Shown: one piece after another, positions 54,458 to 63,771 of the stretch
Layout of the letters: the number at the start of each line of letters is the position of its first letter
Numbering within the stretch: position 1 is the first letter of the stretch
Program-made: the position numbers and the translations under genes
Assembly: GCA_964595565.1 (NCBI GenBank)
Contig: CAZQQX010000004.1
Coordinates: 18,166-82,165 of the forward strand
Source of the DNA: JAQVEM01 sp964595565
Lineage (GTDB): Bacteria; Actinomycetota; Humimicrobiia; Humimicrobiales; Humimicrobiaceae
DNA length: 64,000 bases
Direction: 5' to 3'
Notes under the pieces: model-generated
The model's input: the letters and a program-made list of their open reading frames with translations, nothing else
The model's database searches: none
Told to the model about the DNA's origin: nothing

Positions 54458-55795
54458 TCAAACTATAAGAGTTGACCTCTTACCCTGGCTGAACAATCTA
54501 TCTCTTAAAACATTATCTTTTACAATTATCCTGTTTCTCTCTGCACCAACACTTATCATTGAGACCGGAATTCTGAGAATTTTTTCAATATTCTCTACGT
54601 AATTACGCGCTTCTGCAGGGAGGTCTTCATAATTTCTCACTTCACTTATATCGTTATCCCAGCCTTTAAATTCCTCATACACGGGCTCGCATTTATGTAA
54701 TATTGTCTGGTGACCGGGCATTTCCCTGTAAATTTTATCTTTATACTTATAAGCGGTGCATATTTTTATTTTTTTAAGTCCGCTCAAAACATCCAGCTTT
54801 GTCAGGGTAATGCTGTCAAAAGAATTTACCATATTTGAATACTTTAACACAATCGCATCCAGCCACCCGCACCTTCGCGACCGGCCGGTAGTGGTGCCGT
54901 ATTCGTTACCCTTCTGCCTGAGGTATTGTCCTGTTTCTCCATTTTCTTCAGTCGGGAAAGGGCCCGAGCCCACTCTTGTTGTGTAGGACTTTACCACGCC
55001 AATTATTTCATCCAGCCTGCATGGGCCCACACCTGCTCCGATACAAATACCCCCGGCAATAGTTGAAGATGAAGTTACATAGGGGTAGGTTCCATGGTCA
55101 ATATCCAGCATAGTTCCCTGCGCCCCTTCAAAAAGAACCCTCTTATTTTCTTCAAGGGCCCTGCTTATCAAAGAAGTTGTATCTACTATATATTTATTGA
55201 TTCGCTCCGAGTATTTTTTGTATTGATTAAAAACTACATCCGGGTCCAGCGGTTTCAGGTTATAGATTTTTTCAATTATGGCATTATTCAATTTCAGGGA
55301 CTCTTCCAGCTTGGTTCTGAATATTTTTAAATCCTGCAGGTCCTGGGCTCTTATTCCCGTTCTCAGAGCCTTATCCGCATACGCGGGCCCGATACCTTTA
55401 CGGGTTGTCCCTATGCTGGACTTACCCAGCCTGTGCTCAGCCGCTTTATCCAGAATTATATGGTGGGGCATAACCAGATGAGCATTGCAGCTTATCTTTA
55501 AATTATCAGTATTTACTCCCTTGCTCTCAAGGCTGTCCAGCTCCTCTATTAAAACTTCTGGATTCAGCACCACCCCATTTCCAATAACACATTTAACTTC
55601 AGGATATAAAATTCCTGATGGGATTAAATGAAGTTTAAACTGGTCGTTTCCTTTGACTACCGTATGCCCTGCGTTATTACCACCCTGAAACCTTACAACC
55701 ATATCAACACGGCCTGAAAGCAGGTCCACAATCCTGCCCTTTCCTTCATCACCCCACTGTGCTCCGACAATAGCTATACTTGACATTTCATTCAC
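54458..55795 (-). CDS. purA: Adenylosuccinate synthetase
   Basis: The 445-residue GTP-dependent enzyme commits IMP to AMP. It shows VGAQWGDEGKGRIVDLLS, GGNNAGHTVV, IGTTRKGIGPAYADKALRTGIR, GAQGTMLDIDHGTYPYVTSS and TGRSRRCGWLDAIVLKY. The start overlaps dnaB by 8 bases. The order rplI-dnaB-purA is common in Bacillota. Confidence 0.97.
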   Translation of the reverse strand: MNEMSSIAIVGAQWGDEGKGRIVDLLSGRVDMVVRFQGGNNAGHTVVKGNDQFKLHLIPSGILYPEVKCVIGNGVVLNPEVLIEELDSLESKGVNTDNLKISCNAHLVMPHHIILDKAAEHRLGKSSIGTTRKGIGPAYADKALRTGIRAQDLQDLKIFRTKLEESLKLNNAIIEKIYNLKPLDPDVVFNQYKKYSERINKYIVDTTSLISRALEENKRVLFEGAQGTMLDIDHGTYPYVTSSSTIAGGICIGAGVGPCRLDEIIGVVKSYTTRVGSGPFPTEENGETGQYLRQKGNEYGTTTGRSRRCGWLDAIVLKYSNMVNSFDSITLTKLDVLSGLKKIKICTAYKYKDKIYREMPGHQTILHKCEPVYEEFKGWDNDISEVRNYEDLPAEARNYVENIEKILRIPVSMISVGAERNRIIVKDNVLRDRLFSQGKRSTLIV

Positions 55796-57200
55796 TCCTG
55801 TCCTCAGTCTGGTACGGTTTACTTAAATTAGAAAATAAAGCAAAATCCTTATTAAATTGCATGTCTACTTTACCCGTGGGCCCGTTTCTGTGCTTGGCAA
55901 CCATAATTTCAGCTTTTCCGGTGTGCTTGCTTTCATCCTGTTCATAATAATCATCCCTGTATATAAATGCAACCAGGTCTGCATCCTGCTCAATAGAACC
56001 GGACTCTCTTAAATCTGCAAGAATTGGCCTTTTTCTATCTCTTTTTTCTACTTCACGTGAAAGCTGCGATACCGCTATCACCGGTATATTTAATTCCTTG
56101 GCGATACCTTTAAGGTTCTGTGATATTTCTGTAATTTCCAGCACTTTGTTCCCCCTGTAATTTGAAGTAGACTGCATTAGCTGAAGATAATCAACGATTA
56201 TCAATTTTACATCATTGGTACTTACCATCATGCGGGCCCTGGCTCTCAGGTCCATTACATTTAAAAAGGCTGTATCATCAATATATATCTTACATTCTGA
56301 CAGCCTCTCGACCGCTCTTGCCAGTCTCGCCCATTCGTCATCTTTTACTTTTCCCTTTCTCAGGCTATGCAGATTAATTTTTGAATCAGCGCTCATCAAT
56401 CTTAATGCGATTTGCTGCTTGGACATCTCCAGTGAAAAAATAGCCAGCGGGAGTTTTTCCTTAAGTGCTATATACCTCGCAACCCCCAGCACAAAGGAAG
56501 TTTTTCCCATTCCCGGTCTTGCCGCTATAACAACCAGGTCTGAATTCTGAAAACCAGAAGTCAGCCGGTCGTAGTCTAAGTAACCTGAAGGTATGCCGGA
56601 TATATCCGAACTGCCTTCATGCAATACTTCTACCAGCTCATAAGCTTCAGAAACCAGGTCTTTCATTACCGCACTTCTATCGCGGGCGCTTCCCCGGTTT
56701 AAATCCTTATATACCGAAAATATAAGCTGCTGGGCTCTGTCAACAGTCCCCTGTAAGTCTTCGGGAACCTCATACCCCATAGTCGCTATTTCGGTAGCTG
56801 CATAAATCAGATTCCGCAGAACCGAGTAGTCACTTACAATTTTAGCATAATAACCCGCATTGGCAGCAAGAGGGATATTGCTTATAAGAGAGTGAATAAA
56901 AGTTTTACCCCCTATTTCATCCAGTAACCCTTTCTTTTTTAGATGTTCCGCCACCGTTATAGGGTCGGCAGGCTCCCCTTTTATATATAACTCTATTATT
57001 GCCTTAAAAATTTCCTGATTGGATTTCCTGTAAAAATCTTTTTCTGAAACCAGCTCCACCACTGATACTATGGCATCCTTTGAAATTAACATAGAGCCCA
57101 GCAGGGATTCTTCAGCTTCTATGCTATAAGGTGGTATTCGCTCTAATTTGCTTGTATCCAGGGGAGAAAGTTCTCTTTCTTTTTTAATTTGTTCTTGCAT
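55788..57200 (-). CDS. dnaB: Replicative DNA helicase
   Basis: The 470-residue hexameric helicase has the N-terminal primase-interacting domain (RIPPYSIEAEESLLGSMLISKDAI), Walker A AARPGMGKTSFVLGVA, Walker B KLIIVDYLQLM and the Arg-finger/DNA-loop region KDRKRPILADLRESGSIEQDADLVAFIYRD in the RecA-like domain. It follows rplI by 36 bases. No intein or other insertion is present. Confidence 0.97.
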   Translation of the reverse strand: MQEQIKKERELSPLDTSKLERIPPYSIEAEESLLGSMLISKDAIVSVVELVSEKDFYRKSNQEIFKAIIELYIKGEPADPITVAEHLKKKGLLDEIGGKTFIHSLISNIPLAANAGYYAKIVSDYSVLRNLIYAATEIATMGYEVPEDLQGTVDRAQQLIFSVYKDLNRGSARDRSAVMKDLVSEAYELVEVLHEGSSDISGIPSGYLDYDRLTSGFQNSDLVVIAARPGMGKTSFVLGVARYIALKEKLPLAIFSLEMSKQQIALRLMSADSKINLHSLRKGKVKDDEWARLARAVERLSECKIYIDDTAFLNVMDLRARARMMVSTNDVKLIIVDYLQLMQSTSNYRGNKVLEITEISQNLKGIAKELNIPVIAVSQLSREVEKRDRKRPILADLRESGSIEQDADLVAFIYRDDYYEQDESKHTGKAEIMVAKHRNGPTGKVDMQFNKDFALFSNLSKPYQTEDRSE

Positions 57201-57236
57201 GAAATTTATTTATTTTAGAATAAAAGCTCCGCTTTT

Positions 57237-57926
57237 TTATTGTGATTCCTTCTCTGTTTTACCTGAATCTTTACCGGCCTTTTTATCCAGACCCTCTTTA
57301 TCCTTATCTGTTGCCTTGCCCTTCTCAGCCTTCCCTTTTTTTGACTTTTCCATTACTGCATCCGGTTTCCTGTTTTCATCTTCTGGCGCTTTTCCGGGTT
57401 TTTCTTTTTCCACTTTTTCTTCTTCTTCTTTTTCTTTCTCTTTCTGCGCTTTATACTCTTCAATCAACTGTTTTGATTCTTCATCCGGCTCCACTTTTAC
57501 CTTTACTGAAGTTTTTATTTCCCTGTACAGTTTTAAGTCTATATCATATTCTCCCAGTTCCTTTATATGCTCCTGCAAATCTACTTTCTTTCTGTCTATT
57601 TCTATTTTTCTTTCTTCAAGAATCTTCTGGGCAATGTCTTTACTGGTTATTGAACCATAAAGTTTACCTTCTTCACCGGTTTTAACCACAAAGGTAATTT
57701 CAAGTTCACTAAGCTTTCCGGCAAGCTCCTCTGCCTCTTTTATGTTTCTTGCCTCAACTTTCAGAGCTGCCTGTTTTACAAGCTTCATTTGATTTAAATT
57801 ACCCCTGGTAAAAGGAACTGCGAGACCATTGGGTATCAGATAATTATTCGCGTACCCTGATTTTACTTCCACTTCATCCCCGATATCCCCGAGCTTCTCG
57901 TGATATTTAGTAAGTATTACCTTCAA
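57237..57926 (-). CDS. rplI: 50S ribosomal protein L9 with a long charged tail
   Basis: Residues 1-148 form ordinary L9: MKVILTKYHEKLGDIGDEVEVKSGYANNYLIP, the connecting helix, and the C-terminal domain with EEGKLYGSITSKDIAQKI and EYDIDLKLYREIKTSVKV. About 80 extra residues of Lys/Glu-rich, low-complexity sequence follow, bringing the length to 229. The tail is probably disordered and may bind RNA or proteins at the L1 side of the ribosome; its role is unknown. Confidence 0.95.
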   Translation of the reverse strand: MKVILTKYHEKLGDIGDEVEVKSGYANNYLIPNGLAVPFTRGNLNQMKLVKQAALKVEARNIKEAEELAGKLSELEITFVVKTGEEGKLYGSITSKDIAQKILEERKIEIDRKKVDLQEHIKELGEYDIDLKLYREIKTSVKVKVEPDEESKQLIEEYKAQKEKEKEEEEKVEKEKPGKAPEDENRKPDAVMEKSKKGKAEKGKATDKDKEGLDKKAGKDSGKTEKESQ

Positions 57927-57983
57927 ATTTTCCTCCTATCCTTTCTCCTTATCTCTGCTCCTGTCCTAAACTTTAAAATTATG

Positions 57984-58973
57984 TTAACTGACTCTTTCCA
58001 ATCTCCTGAAATTAACCCATACATCAATTAATCCAATAAATAGCACCATAAATATGGTAAAGCTCATAAATAAACCCAGAAAAATGAATATGGCCGTTCT
58101 CCATATAAGTGGAATCTTAAATTTTTCCATCAGCCCCCATAATACAGATACTCCGAGAACTATATACAATGGGCCAAAAACAGCCAGTAAATTAAATCCT
58201 GCAATATCCGATATTTTATTTAAACTCTGATTCCCAAAAGGTATAAGAATAAGCACCAGCCCCAGAATGATCCCCCAGCACCAGTACCAGGATATATCCC
58301 ACTGTTTAAATGATGGAAATTTCTTTATGCTGATATCATACTTTTCAAGCATGGTGCCTGTTGCTATATAATTCATGAAACTTACAAAAGCAAATAAACC
58401 TATCAAAATTCCCGGGATTATATTAATAACATATTTTAAAACATTTTTTGCCTGCTCTGCTACAATTTCTAACTGTGAACTTTCAATAGACAACCATCCG
58501 GCATAGGCCGCTATATACTCTTCGTTAAACACCCCGTTAACATAATTATTATAATTCTTTATTACTTCACTTACATAATTAACTCTATCCACTGCAGAAT
58601 TTATAATAAAGTACAGCACCAGCGCCCCGAAAAAAGCAGCAAAAATACAGCTTACGGTAAATAATTTACTTTTATTTTTCTCAATAGAATTCTTATAAAT
58701 AAAGGAAACCGCCAGTATTAAGATTGCTGCCACCGGTGCCATTAAATAATCAAGAAAAATCAAAAAAACACATGCTATAATCACGCATATTATACCATCT
58801 CTTATCCTTCCGGATGTTACCAGAAGAGTAACCGGAACAGTTAGAAATATCATTCCTGCAACCCCAAAGATTGGTACAAAATATGCAAAAAGCAGAGACA
58901 AAAAAGTAAATAAAGTCAGTAATGCCAGATTTAGCTTTTTCATTTTAGGACTCTTTAAATTATCAAAGGGCAT
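57984..58973 (-). CDS. DUF2232 (YybS-like) membrane protein
   Basis: The 329-residue protein has about eight hydrophobic helices, e.g. LALLTLFTFLSLLFAYFVPI, VIIACVFLIFLDYLM, IIPGILIGLFAFVSFMNYIATG and a last pair near 280-318. It matches YybS by topology, by the GILIGLF/N-Y segment and by its place between rpsR and rplI. Function is unknown. Confidence 0.8.
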   Translation of the reverse strand: MPFDNLKSPKMKKLNLALLTLFTFLSLLFAYFVPIFGVAGMIFLTVPVTLLVTSGRIRDGIICVIIACVFLIFLDYLMAPVAAILILAVSFIYKNSIEKNKSKLFTVSCIFAAFFGALVLYFIINSAVDRVNYVSEVIKNYNNYVNGVFNEEYIAAYAGWLSIESSQLEIVAEQAKNVLKYVINIIPGILIGLFAFVSFMNYIATGTMLEKYDISIKKFPSFKQWDISWYWCWGIILGLVLILIPFGNQSLNKISDIAGFNLLAVFGPLYIVLGVSVLWGLMEKFKIPLIWRTAIFIFLGLFMSFTIFMVLFIGLIDVWVNFRRLERVS

Positions 58974-58974
58974 A

Positions 58975-59256
58975 TTATCTCTTGTAATATGGAATCAGAG
59001 CCATAATTCTTGCTCTTTTAATTGCCATTGCTATTTTTTTCTGATGCTGGACACAATTTCCTGTGGACCTTCTCGGCCTTATCTTGCCTTTATCTGAAAT
59101 AAACTTTTCAAGCATGCTTACATTTTTATAATCAATATTATCAATATTCTCCCTGCAGAAATAACAGAATCTTTTTCTCTGCCTTAAATTAATAGAAGTA
59201 CCGGTTGCACTTCTCAAATTTTTTTCATTCCTTAGATTTTTATTTTTCCTGGCCAA
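58975..59256 (-). CDS. rpsR: 30S ribosomal protein S18
   Basis: The 93-residue protein has a basic N-terminal arm, a CYFC pair near residue 31 with a later Cys/His (GNCVQHQKKI), a zinc-ribbon-type arrangement, and the conserved KGKIRPRRSTGNC and AIKRARIMALIPYYKR. It binds S6 and the 16S platform. It ends 2 bases before the DUF2232 gene. Confidence 0.97.
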   Translation of the reverse strand: MARKNKNLRNEKNLRSATGTSINLRQRKRFCYFCRENIDNIDYKNVSMLEKFISDKGKIRPRRSTGNCVQHQKKIAMAIKRARIMALIPYYKR

Positions 59257-59302
59257 TTAAATTTTCTCCTTCTATGTTTTTAATTTACAAAATCCCTAAA
59301 AC

Positions 59303-59755
59303 TTAGAATGGTATGTCCTCATCGCTAAAATCAACTTCTTCAATATCGCTCTGTTCCGATGTATCGCTTACTGACACCCCTTCTTCTGCGCGTGGGTTCT
59401 TTTCAATTTTACAGGAAGCAAACTCCAGGCTCGGAGCCACCGCGCTGGCAATAATTCTAACTGTTGACCTTTTCTGTCCGTCTTTGCTTTCCCAGGTGTC
59501 CTGTGAAAGTCTTCCCGAAACCAGAACCCTGTCTCCCTTGCTCAGACTTTCGGCACAGTTTTCCGCAAGTTTATACCATACGGTAACATTAAAAAAATCA
59601 ACACTGGTTTCCCACTCTCCGGAAGTTTTGTTCTGAATGTTTCTATTAACTGCCAGGCCAAAACTGGCCACTGCGGTTCCGCTGGGAGTAAATCTCAGTT
59701 CTGGATCACGGGTCAAATTTCCCAGAATTGTTATATTATTAACACCAAAAGCCAT
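59303..59755 (-). CDS. ssb: Single-stranded DNA-binding protein
   Basis: The 150-residue protein has an N-terminal OB fold (NNITILGNLTRDPELRFTPSGTAVASFGLAVNR, RVLVSGRLSQDTWESKDGQKRS), a short linker, and the acidic tail ending DFSDEDIPF that recruits replication partners. It sits between rpsF and rpsR in the usual order. Confidence 0.97.
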   Translation of the reverse strand: MAFGVNNITILGNLTRDPELRFTPSGTAVASFGLAVNRNIQNKTSGEWETSVDFFNVTVWYKLAENCAESLSKGDRVLVSGRLSQDTWESKDGQKRSTVRIIASAVAPSLEFASCKIEKNPRAEEGVSVSDTSEQSDIEEVDFSDEDIPF

Positions 59756-59785
59756 AGTAATACACCTTCTTTTGATTTTTTATAA

Positions 59786-60088
59786 TTACTTAAGACCGGT
59801 CGGCTGGCTACTTCTTACAATCATATGACGGAGTATCTTATCATTGATTTTATTTATCCTGTCAATTTCCAGAATAATACTGCTGTTACCTTCAAAATAA
59901 ACAATAACATAAAACCCGCTTTCCTGATTTTTAATGGGATAGGCTAATTTTTTGATTCCCCACCTGTCGGTACTGGTGATTTCACCTTTTTCTTTCTCAA
60001 CCAGTGAGGTAATTTTAGATAATTCCTTATCAATATCCTCTTCTTCAAGAGACGGGTCAATGATAAGCGCTAATTCATAGCTCTTCAA
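59786..60088 (-). CDS. rpsF: 30S ribosomal protein S6
   Basis: The 100-residue protein starts KSYELALIIDPSLEEEDID and has DRWGIKKLAYPIKNQESGFYVIVYFEG and the C-terminal ILRHMIVRS. Translation starts at a TTG (60088), eight bases after AGGAGG. It is the first gene of rpsF-ssb-rpsR-DUF2232-rplI-dnaB-purA-purD-purE, behind a leader of about 110 bases. Confidence 0.96.
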   Translation of the reverse strand: MKSYELALIIDPSLEEEDIDKELSKITSLVEKEKGEITSTDRWGIKKLAYPIKNQESGFYVIVYFEGNSSIILEIDRINKINDKILRHMIVRSSQPTGLK

Positions 60089-60100
60089 TTTTTAATCCTC

Positions 60101-60208
60101 CTATGGACTAATTTTAACAATTAGGTTCTGCTGTTATAAGGCAGAACAGAAAGATAATTAGATAAAAAAATTTGATTTTTTTACTTTTATTACCATAGGG
60201 ATATTATA
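60101..60208 (-). promoter_or_regulatory. rpsF operon promoter -10 and structured leader
   Basis: A minus-strand TATAAT (60208-60203) lies 115 bases before the rpsF start; a TTGATT 15 bases ahead is a weak -35. The leader contains a hairpin with arms GTTCTGC/GCAGAAC (60147-60141 and 60131-60125, 9-base loop), then a second CTAATT/AATTAG stem, then the AGGAGG ribosome site. This may be an autoregulatory S6:S18-binding leader, but I cannot confirm the conserved motif. Confidence 0.45.
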
Positions 60209-60361
60209 ACATTTAGAACCAATAATCAATAACTAATTATTTAATTTTTCCGGCCCCGGATTACCTCTTCATCAATATAATCATCCGGAAATTGTATATT
60301 TATACTTCAATAGATTTCTTAAATTCTGACTCTAAAACTTAAAAAAATTTAATTCAATCCA

Positions 60362-61240
60362 TTAATTTTTTTCATTTCTCATGTATACATTGGTGCAGGG
60401 ATAGGGAATTTCAATTCCCACCTTATCAAACTTATCTTTTATTCTCTTTCTTAACTGCCTTCCAATGGTCCACTGCTGCCCCGGTTTTACTTTACATATA
60501 ATGGTAAATTTAACTGCCGAATCGCCGAGCTCGTTTACTCCGCCATCTCCCAGTATCTCCGGCCTCTCCAGAATAAAGTCTTTATAATTTTTATCTTTCA
60601 CCATTTCACTAAATACCTCTTCCAGAACATGCACCACTCTATCTATATTTTCCTTATAGTGGACCCCTACCTCTATAAGCGCTCTTGACCAGGTATGGGT
60701 ACGGTTGCTCAGTTTTGTAATCTCGCCATTGGGTATAAAGTGCAGGGTTCCTTCCAGGTCCCTCAGTACCGTGGTCCTGAGATTAAACCTCTCCACAACT
60801 CCTGAAGTATCTCCTATGGTTACAATATCATTCACCTGGTACCACTGCTCCACTAAAATAAAAGTCCCGTTTATTAAATCTTTTATAAGGCTCTGAGCTC
60901 CAAAACCAATTACAACACCTGCAACTCCCGCGCCCGCAAGTAAAGGGGTTACCTTTATGCCTATCTGGTCGGCAATTATAAGAATTGCAATCACGGATGA
61001 CACAACTATTATTAAATTTGATATAACACTGTTAAGAGTAAAAGTACGTTTCTTTATAAGGATTTTTTCATCACTTATATTTCTTTCAACCAGCTTTCTA
61101 ACACGTCTGGAAATAATTTTAACTACGATTATTACCACCAGAAGAGCTGCTACTATTATTACAATATTAAGCCAGTTATCCAGAAAGTTACTGATAATGC
61201 TGCCCGTGCTTACATCCATATTTAGGTTACTATCCTCCAT
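60362..61240 (-). CDS. Small-conductance mechanosensitive channel (MscS family)
   Basis: The 292-residue membrane protein has three helices (about 20-45, 70-90, 98-125); the pore helix reads AGAGVAGVVIGFGAQSLIKDLINGTFILVEQWYQVND, followed by the beta domain VGDxV-like DIVTIGDTSGVVERFNLRTT and the cytoplasmic cage ending YPCTNVYMRN. It releases solutes on hypo-osmotic shock. A 121-base AT-rich gap precedes the ATG. Between its 3' end and the rpsF promoter is a short coding-like tail (60241-60309, ..PDDYIDEEVIRGRKN) without a start codon. Confidence 0.94.
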   Translation of the reverse strand: MEDSNLNMDVSTGSIISNFLDNWLNIVIIVAALLVVIIVVKIISRRVRKLVERNISDEKILIKKRTFTLNSVISNLIIVVSSVIAILIIADQIGIKVTPLLAGAGVAGVVIGFGAQSLIKDLINGTFILVEQWYQVNDIVTIGDTSGVVERFNLRTTVLRDLEGTLHFIPNGEITKLSNRTHTWSRALIEVGVHYKENIDRVVHVLEEVFSEMVKDKNYKDFILERPEILGDGGVNELGDSAVKFTIICKVKPGQQWTIGRQLRKRIKDKFDKVGIEIPYPCTNVYMRNEKN

Positions 61241-61373
61241 CTTTTAAAACACCCTCTTAACTCTATTTTTATAAAGTTAATATTAATTATATTTTATCAA
61301 ATATATTTATAAATATCTTACCGGCTCATATAGCCTATATGTGAGAAAATCTTTTTGCCCGTAACCCGGCAGT

Positions 61374-62066
61374 CTATATTTCATTTTTGAGTCTATGATA
61401 GGTTTCTATTACTCTGTCATCTTTTTCGTCATATATAGTCTTTAAATGACCTGTGCAGTTGATTGCCGAGATATATGGAAATCCTCTATCAATAATTACA
61501 ATATTTATTGCTCCCTGCCTCTGGATAATGGTCCACCACCTGGAAACCGGGATTTTAAGCCAGTAAACCAGTAGCGAAGCTATTATTCCCCCATGAGTTA
61601 CCACCGCTATATTGCAGTTATCTTCATTTTCTCTGACTATGCTGTCAATCTCTTTTACCGCCCTTTCCTGCACTACCTTAAAGCTCTCCCCTCCCGTAGG
61701 CGAGTTATTATAGGGGTCCCTGAGCCATCTGGTATAATCACCGGGGAATTTTTCTCCTATCCTGTCATATCTAATCCCTTCCCACTCCCCAAAATTAGCC
61801 TCCTTAAGGTTATCCCTTACGATAACCTTCATTTTTCTTCCATCATTTATAAAAGCTGCCGTATCGATAGCACGCTTTAAGGAACTGCTGTAAATATTTG
61901 AAAGACTAACTTCTGATAGATACCCTGCTGCAAGCTTTGCCTGCCGGATACCTTCCGGGGTAAGGTCAATGTCCTCATCACCCTGATATCTTCCTTCTTT
62001 ATTCCACAGGGTCTGCCCGTGTCTTATTAAAAAAATTTTTATTCCCATACCGATTTCAAAACTCAC
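61374..62066 (-). CDS. Histidine phosphatase family protein (phosphoglycerate-mutase-like)
   Basis: The 230-residue protein has the phosphohistidine motif IFLIRHGQTLWNKEGRYQG, SSLKRAIDTA, the acidic EANFGEWEG and the second His in VVTHGGIIASLL. Relatives are broad phosphatases, cobalamin-pathway CobC or GpmB-like; nothing here decides which. The GTG at 62066 lies four bases after the pncB-like stop; an ATG at 62048 is an alternative and neither has a clear ribosome site. It is probably co-transcribed with the two NAD salvage genes. Confidence 0.88.
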   Translation of the reverse strand: MSFEIGMGIKIFLIRHGQTLWNKEGRYQGDEDIDLTPEGIRQAKLAAGYLSEVSLSNIYSSSLKRAIDTAAFINDGRKMKVIVRDNLKEANFGEWEGIRYDRIGEKFPGDYTRWLRDPYNNSPTGGESFKVVQERAVKEIDSIVRENEDNCNIAVVTHGGIIASLLVYWLKIPVSRWWTIIQRQGAINIVIIDRGFPYISAINCTGHLKTIYDEKDDRVIETYHRLKNEI

Positions 62067-62069
62067 TTT

Positions 62070-63239
62070 CTAAAGTTCAAGATTTTTAAACTGGGAAAGG
62101 ACTCTTTTTCTTATATCCTTTACCTCCGGAAAATCATATATAACCTCACCATCTTTTATCGCGTCTATGAAAATATCTTTATAGGTACTTCCACACTTGT
62201 CGCATTTGTAATCAGCTGCCCTGTCATCCTCAAGCACCACTTTATCAGTAAAACACCTGCCGCACCTTATTACTTTCTTTGCTCCAGACATTTTACCTCT
62301 TTTTGCTATTTTCCTGCCTTCGATTTCCACGATATCCAGAGAGAAATCAAGTACCTCTGCCCCGCTTATGGCTGTCCCCACACCAAAGGCATCTACTATA
62401 TCCCGAAGCTTTAGTATATCATTTTCGTCAAGCCCGCCGCTTACGATAAGGTTTACTTTATCAAATCCCCTGATATCAAGCTCCCATCTTACTTCCTCTA
62501 AAATCTTTTTAAAATTGCCTCTCCTCGATGAAGGTGTATCCAGCCTTATGCCAAATAAACTTTTTCCGAGACCTTCCGCAACTCTTATTGCTTCAAACTT
62601 TTCGTCACAAAAAGTATCAACAAGAGAAATTCTTTTAACTGCCGGTTCGATGACACTGTCAAATGCTTTAGTTGCTTCAACCGTATCGCCCATGATGAGA
62701 ATCAATGAATGCGGTATGGTTCCGACAGGTTCGCTGTTTATCAATTTTGCTCCCAGAGTGGTAGAAACCCCGTCAGCTCCGCCAATAAAAGCGCTTCTTT
62801 CCACCATGGGGGTTATTGCCGGGTGTATTCTTCTGGCTCCAAAACTGTAAAGAAGTCTGTCACCCGCTGCAATCTTGCATCTTGCCGCTTTGGTCGCTAT
62901 CCCGCTTGCCTGGCATAAAAAACCAAGAATAGCCGTTTCATAAATCCCAAAGTCAAGGTATCTACCCTCAATTACCATTACCGGCTCAAAATCCCTGAAA
63001 ACCGTTCCTTCCGGCATGCACCTTACCGATATCCTGTCGGCATCCGATAAAAGCTTTAAGGTCTCTTCTACTCCTGCCAGAACCCCCCATTTATAATCAT
63101 CGGGAAAATCTTTTAAAAAAATTTCAGCCTTAACTACCGGATTTTTTTTAAGAGACTTAAGAATTCTTTCTGTTCTCTCAAAATATATATCTGTCAGCCG
63201 ACCCTTTTTAATATCTTCCTCGCCCGCTATATGAAACAT
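62070..63239 (-). CDS. pncB: Nicotinate phosphoribosyltransferase
   Basis: The 389-residue enzyme converts nicotinate and PRPP to NaMN. It has GRLTDIYFERTERILK at the start, CQASGIATKAARCKIAAG, LLYSFGARRIHPAITPMVERSAFIGGADGVS, GTIPHSLILIMGDT and a VSGGLDENDI phosphate-binding loop, matching the archaeal/Thermotoga-like branch, with a C-terminal Cys4 zinc ribbon (CGRC and CDKC). The stop lies four bases before the phosphatase gene, and the nicotinamidase gene directly precedes it. Confidence 0.93.
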   Translation of the reverse strand: MFHIAGEEDIKKGRLTDIYFERTERILKSLKKNPVVKAEIFLKDFPDDYKWGVLAGVEETLKLLSDADRISVRCMPEGTVFRDFEPVMVIEGRYLDFGIYETAILGFLCQASGIATKAARCKIAAGDRLLYSFGARRIHPAITPMVERSAFIGGADGVSTTLGAKLINSEPVGTIPHSLILIMGDTVEATKAFDSVIEPAVKRISLVDTFCDEKFEAIRVAEGLGKSLFGIRLDTPSSRRGNFKKILEEVRWELDIRGFDKVNLIVSGGLDENDILKLRDIVDAFGVGTAISGAEVLDFSLDIVEIEGRKIAKRGKMSGAKKVIRCGRCFTDKVVLEDDRAADYKCDKCGSTYKDIFIDAIKDGEVIYDFPEVKDIRKRVLSQFKNLEL

Positions 63240-63252
63240 AAAATTAACTCCT

Positions 63253-63771
63253 TTATACTATATTTACCTTAAATATTTTTTTCATCTGCTCCAGCGCAAA
63301 ATTATGGTCTTTTCTGTCAATACCGATTATGGCATCTTTTATTATATCAACTTTATAGCCCCTCATTACCGCATCAGCAACAGTGTATAAAATGCATATA
63401 TTGGTTACATCGCCGGTAACTATCAATTTTTCTACCGATAATTTTTTTAATATCTCATCCAGGTTGGTATTTAAAAAACCCGAAAATGTATTCTTTCTCA
63501 CAATTAAGTCGCTTCCCTCGGGTTTTAAGTCATCGATTATCTTCGAGCCCTCGGTGTTTTTTACCGCATGAGGGGGAAAAAGTTCGAACTCTTTATCATC
63601 TTCCTCATGACTGTCACATAAATATATCACCTGATATCCCTCACTTCTGGCTTTTGAAATCTCTCTTTTTATGGGCTCTATGATTTTCTCGATTTTAGGA
63701 ACCCTAAGCGGAGCGCCTTCAAGAACGAAATCATTTAACATATCAATAACAAGTAAAGCTTTCTTTTCCAT
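63253..63771 (-). CDS. pncA: Nicotinamidase (cysteine hydrolase family)
   Basis: The 172-residue isochorismatase-fold hydrolase has the catalytic triad Asp10 (LLVIDMLNDF), Lys93 (VRKNTFSGF) and Cys126 (GDVTNICILY), and metal-site residues in CDSHEEDDKEFELFPPHA (Asp53, His55, a Glu, His68), which favour nicotinamidase over other members. It would supply nicotinate to the enzyme encoded 13 bases downstream. I start at the ATG at 63771, after GGGGTGAT; a GTG three codons earlier overlaps that site. Confidence 0.9.
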   Translation of the reverse strand: MEKKALLVIDMLNDFVLEGAPLRVPKIEKIIEPIKREISKARSEGYQVIYLCDSHEEDDKEFELFPPHAVKNTEGSKIIDDLKPEGSDLIVRKNTFSGFLNTNLDEILKKLSVEKLIVTGDVTNICILYTVADAVMRGYKVDIIKDAIIGIDRKDHNFALEQMKKIFKVNIV

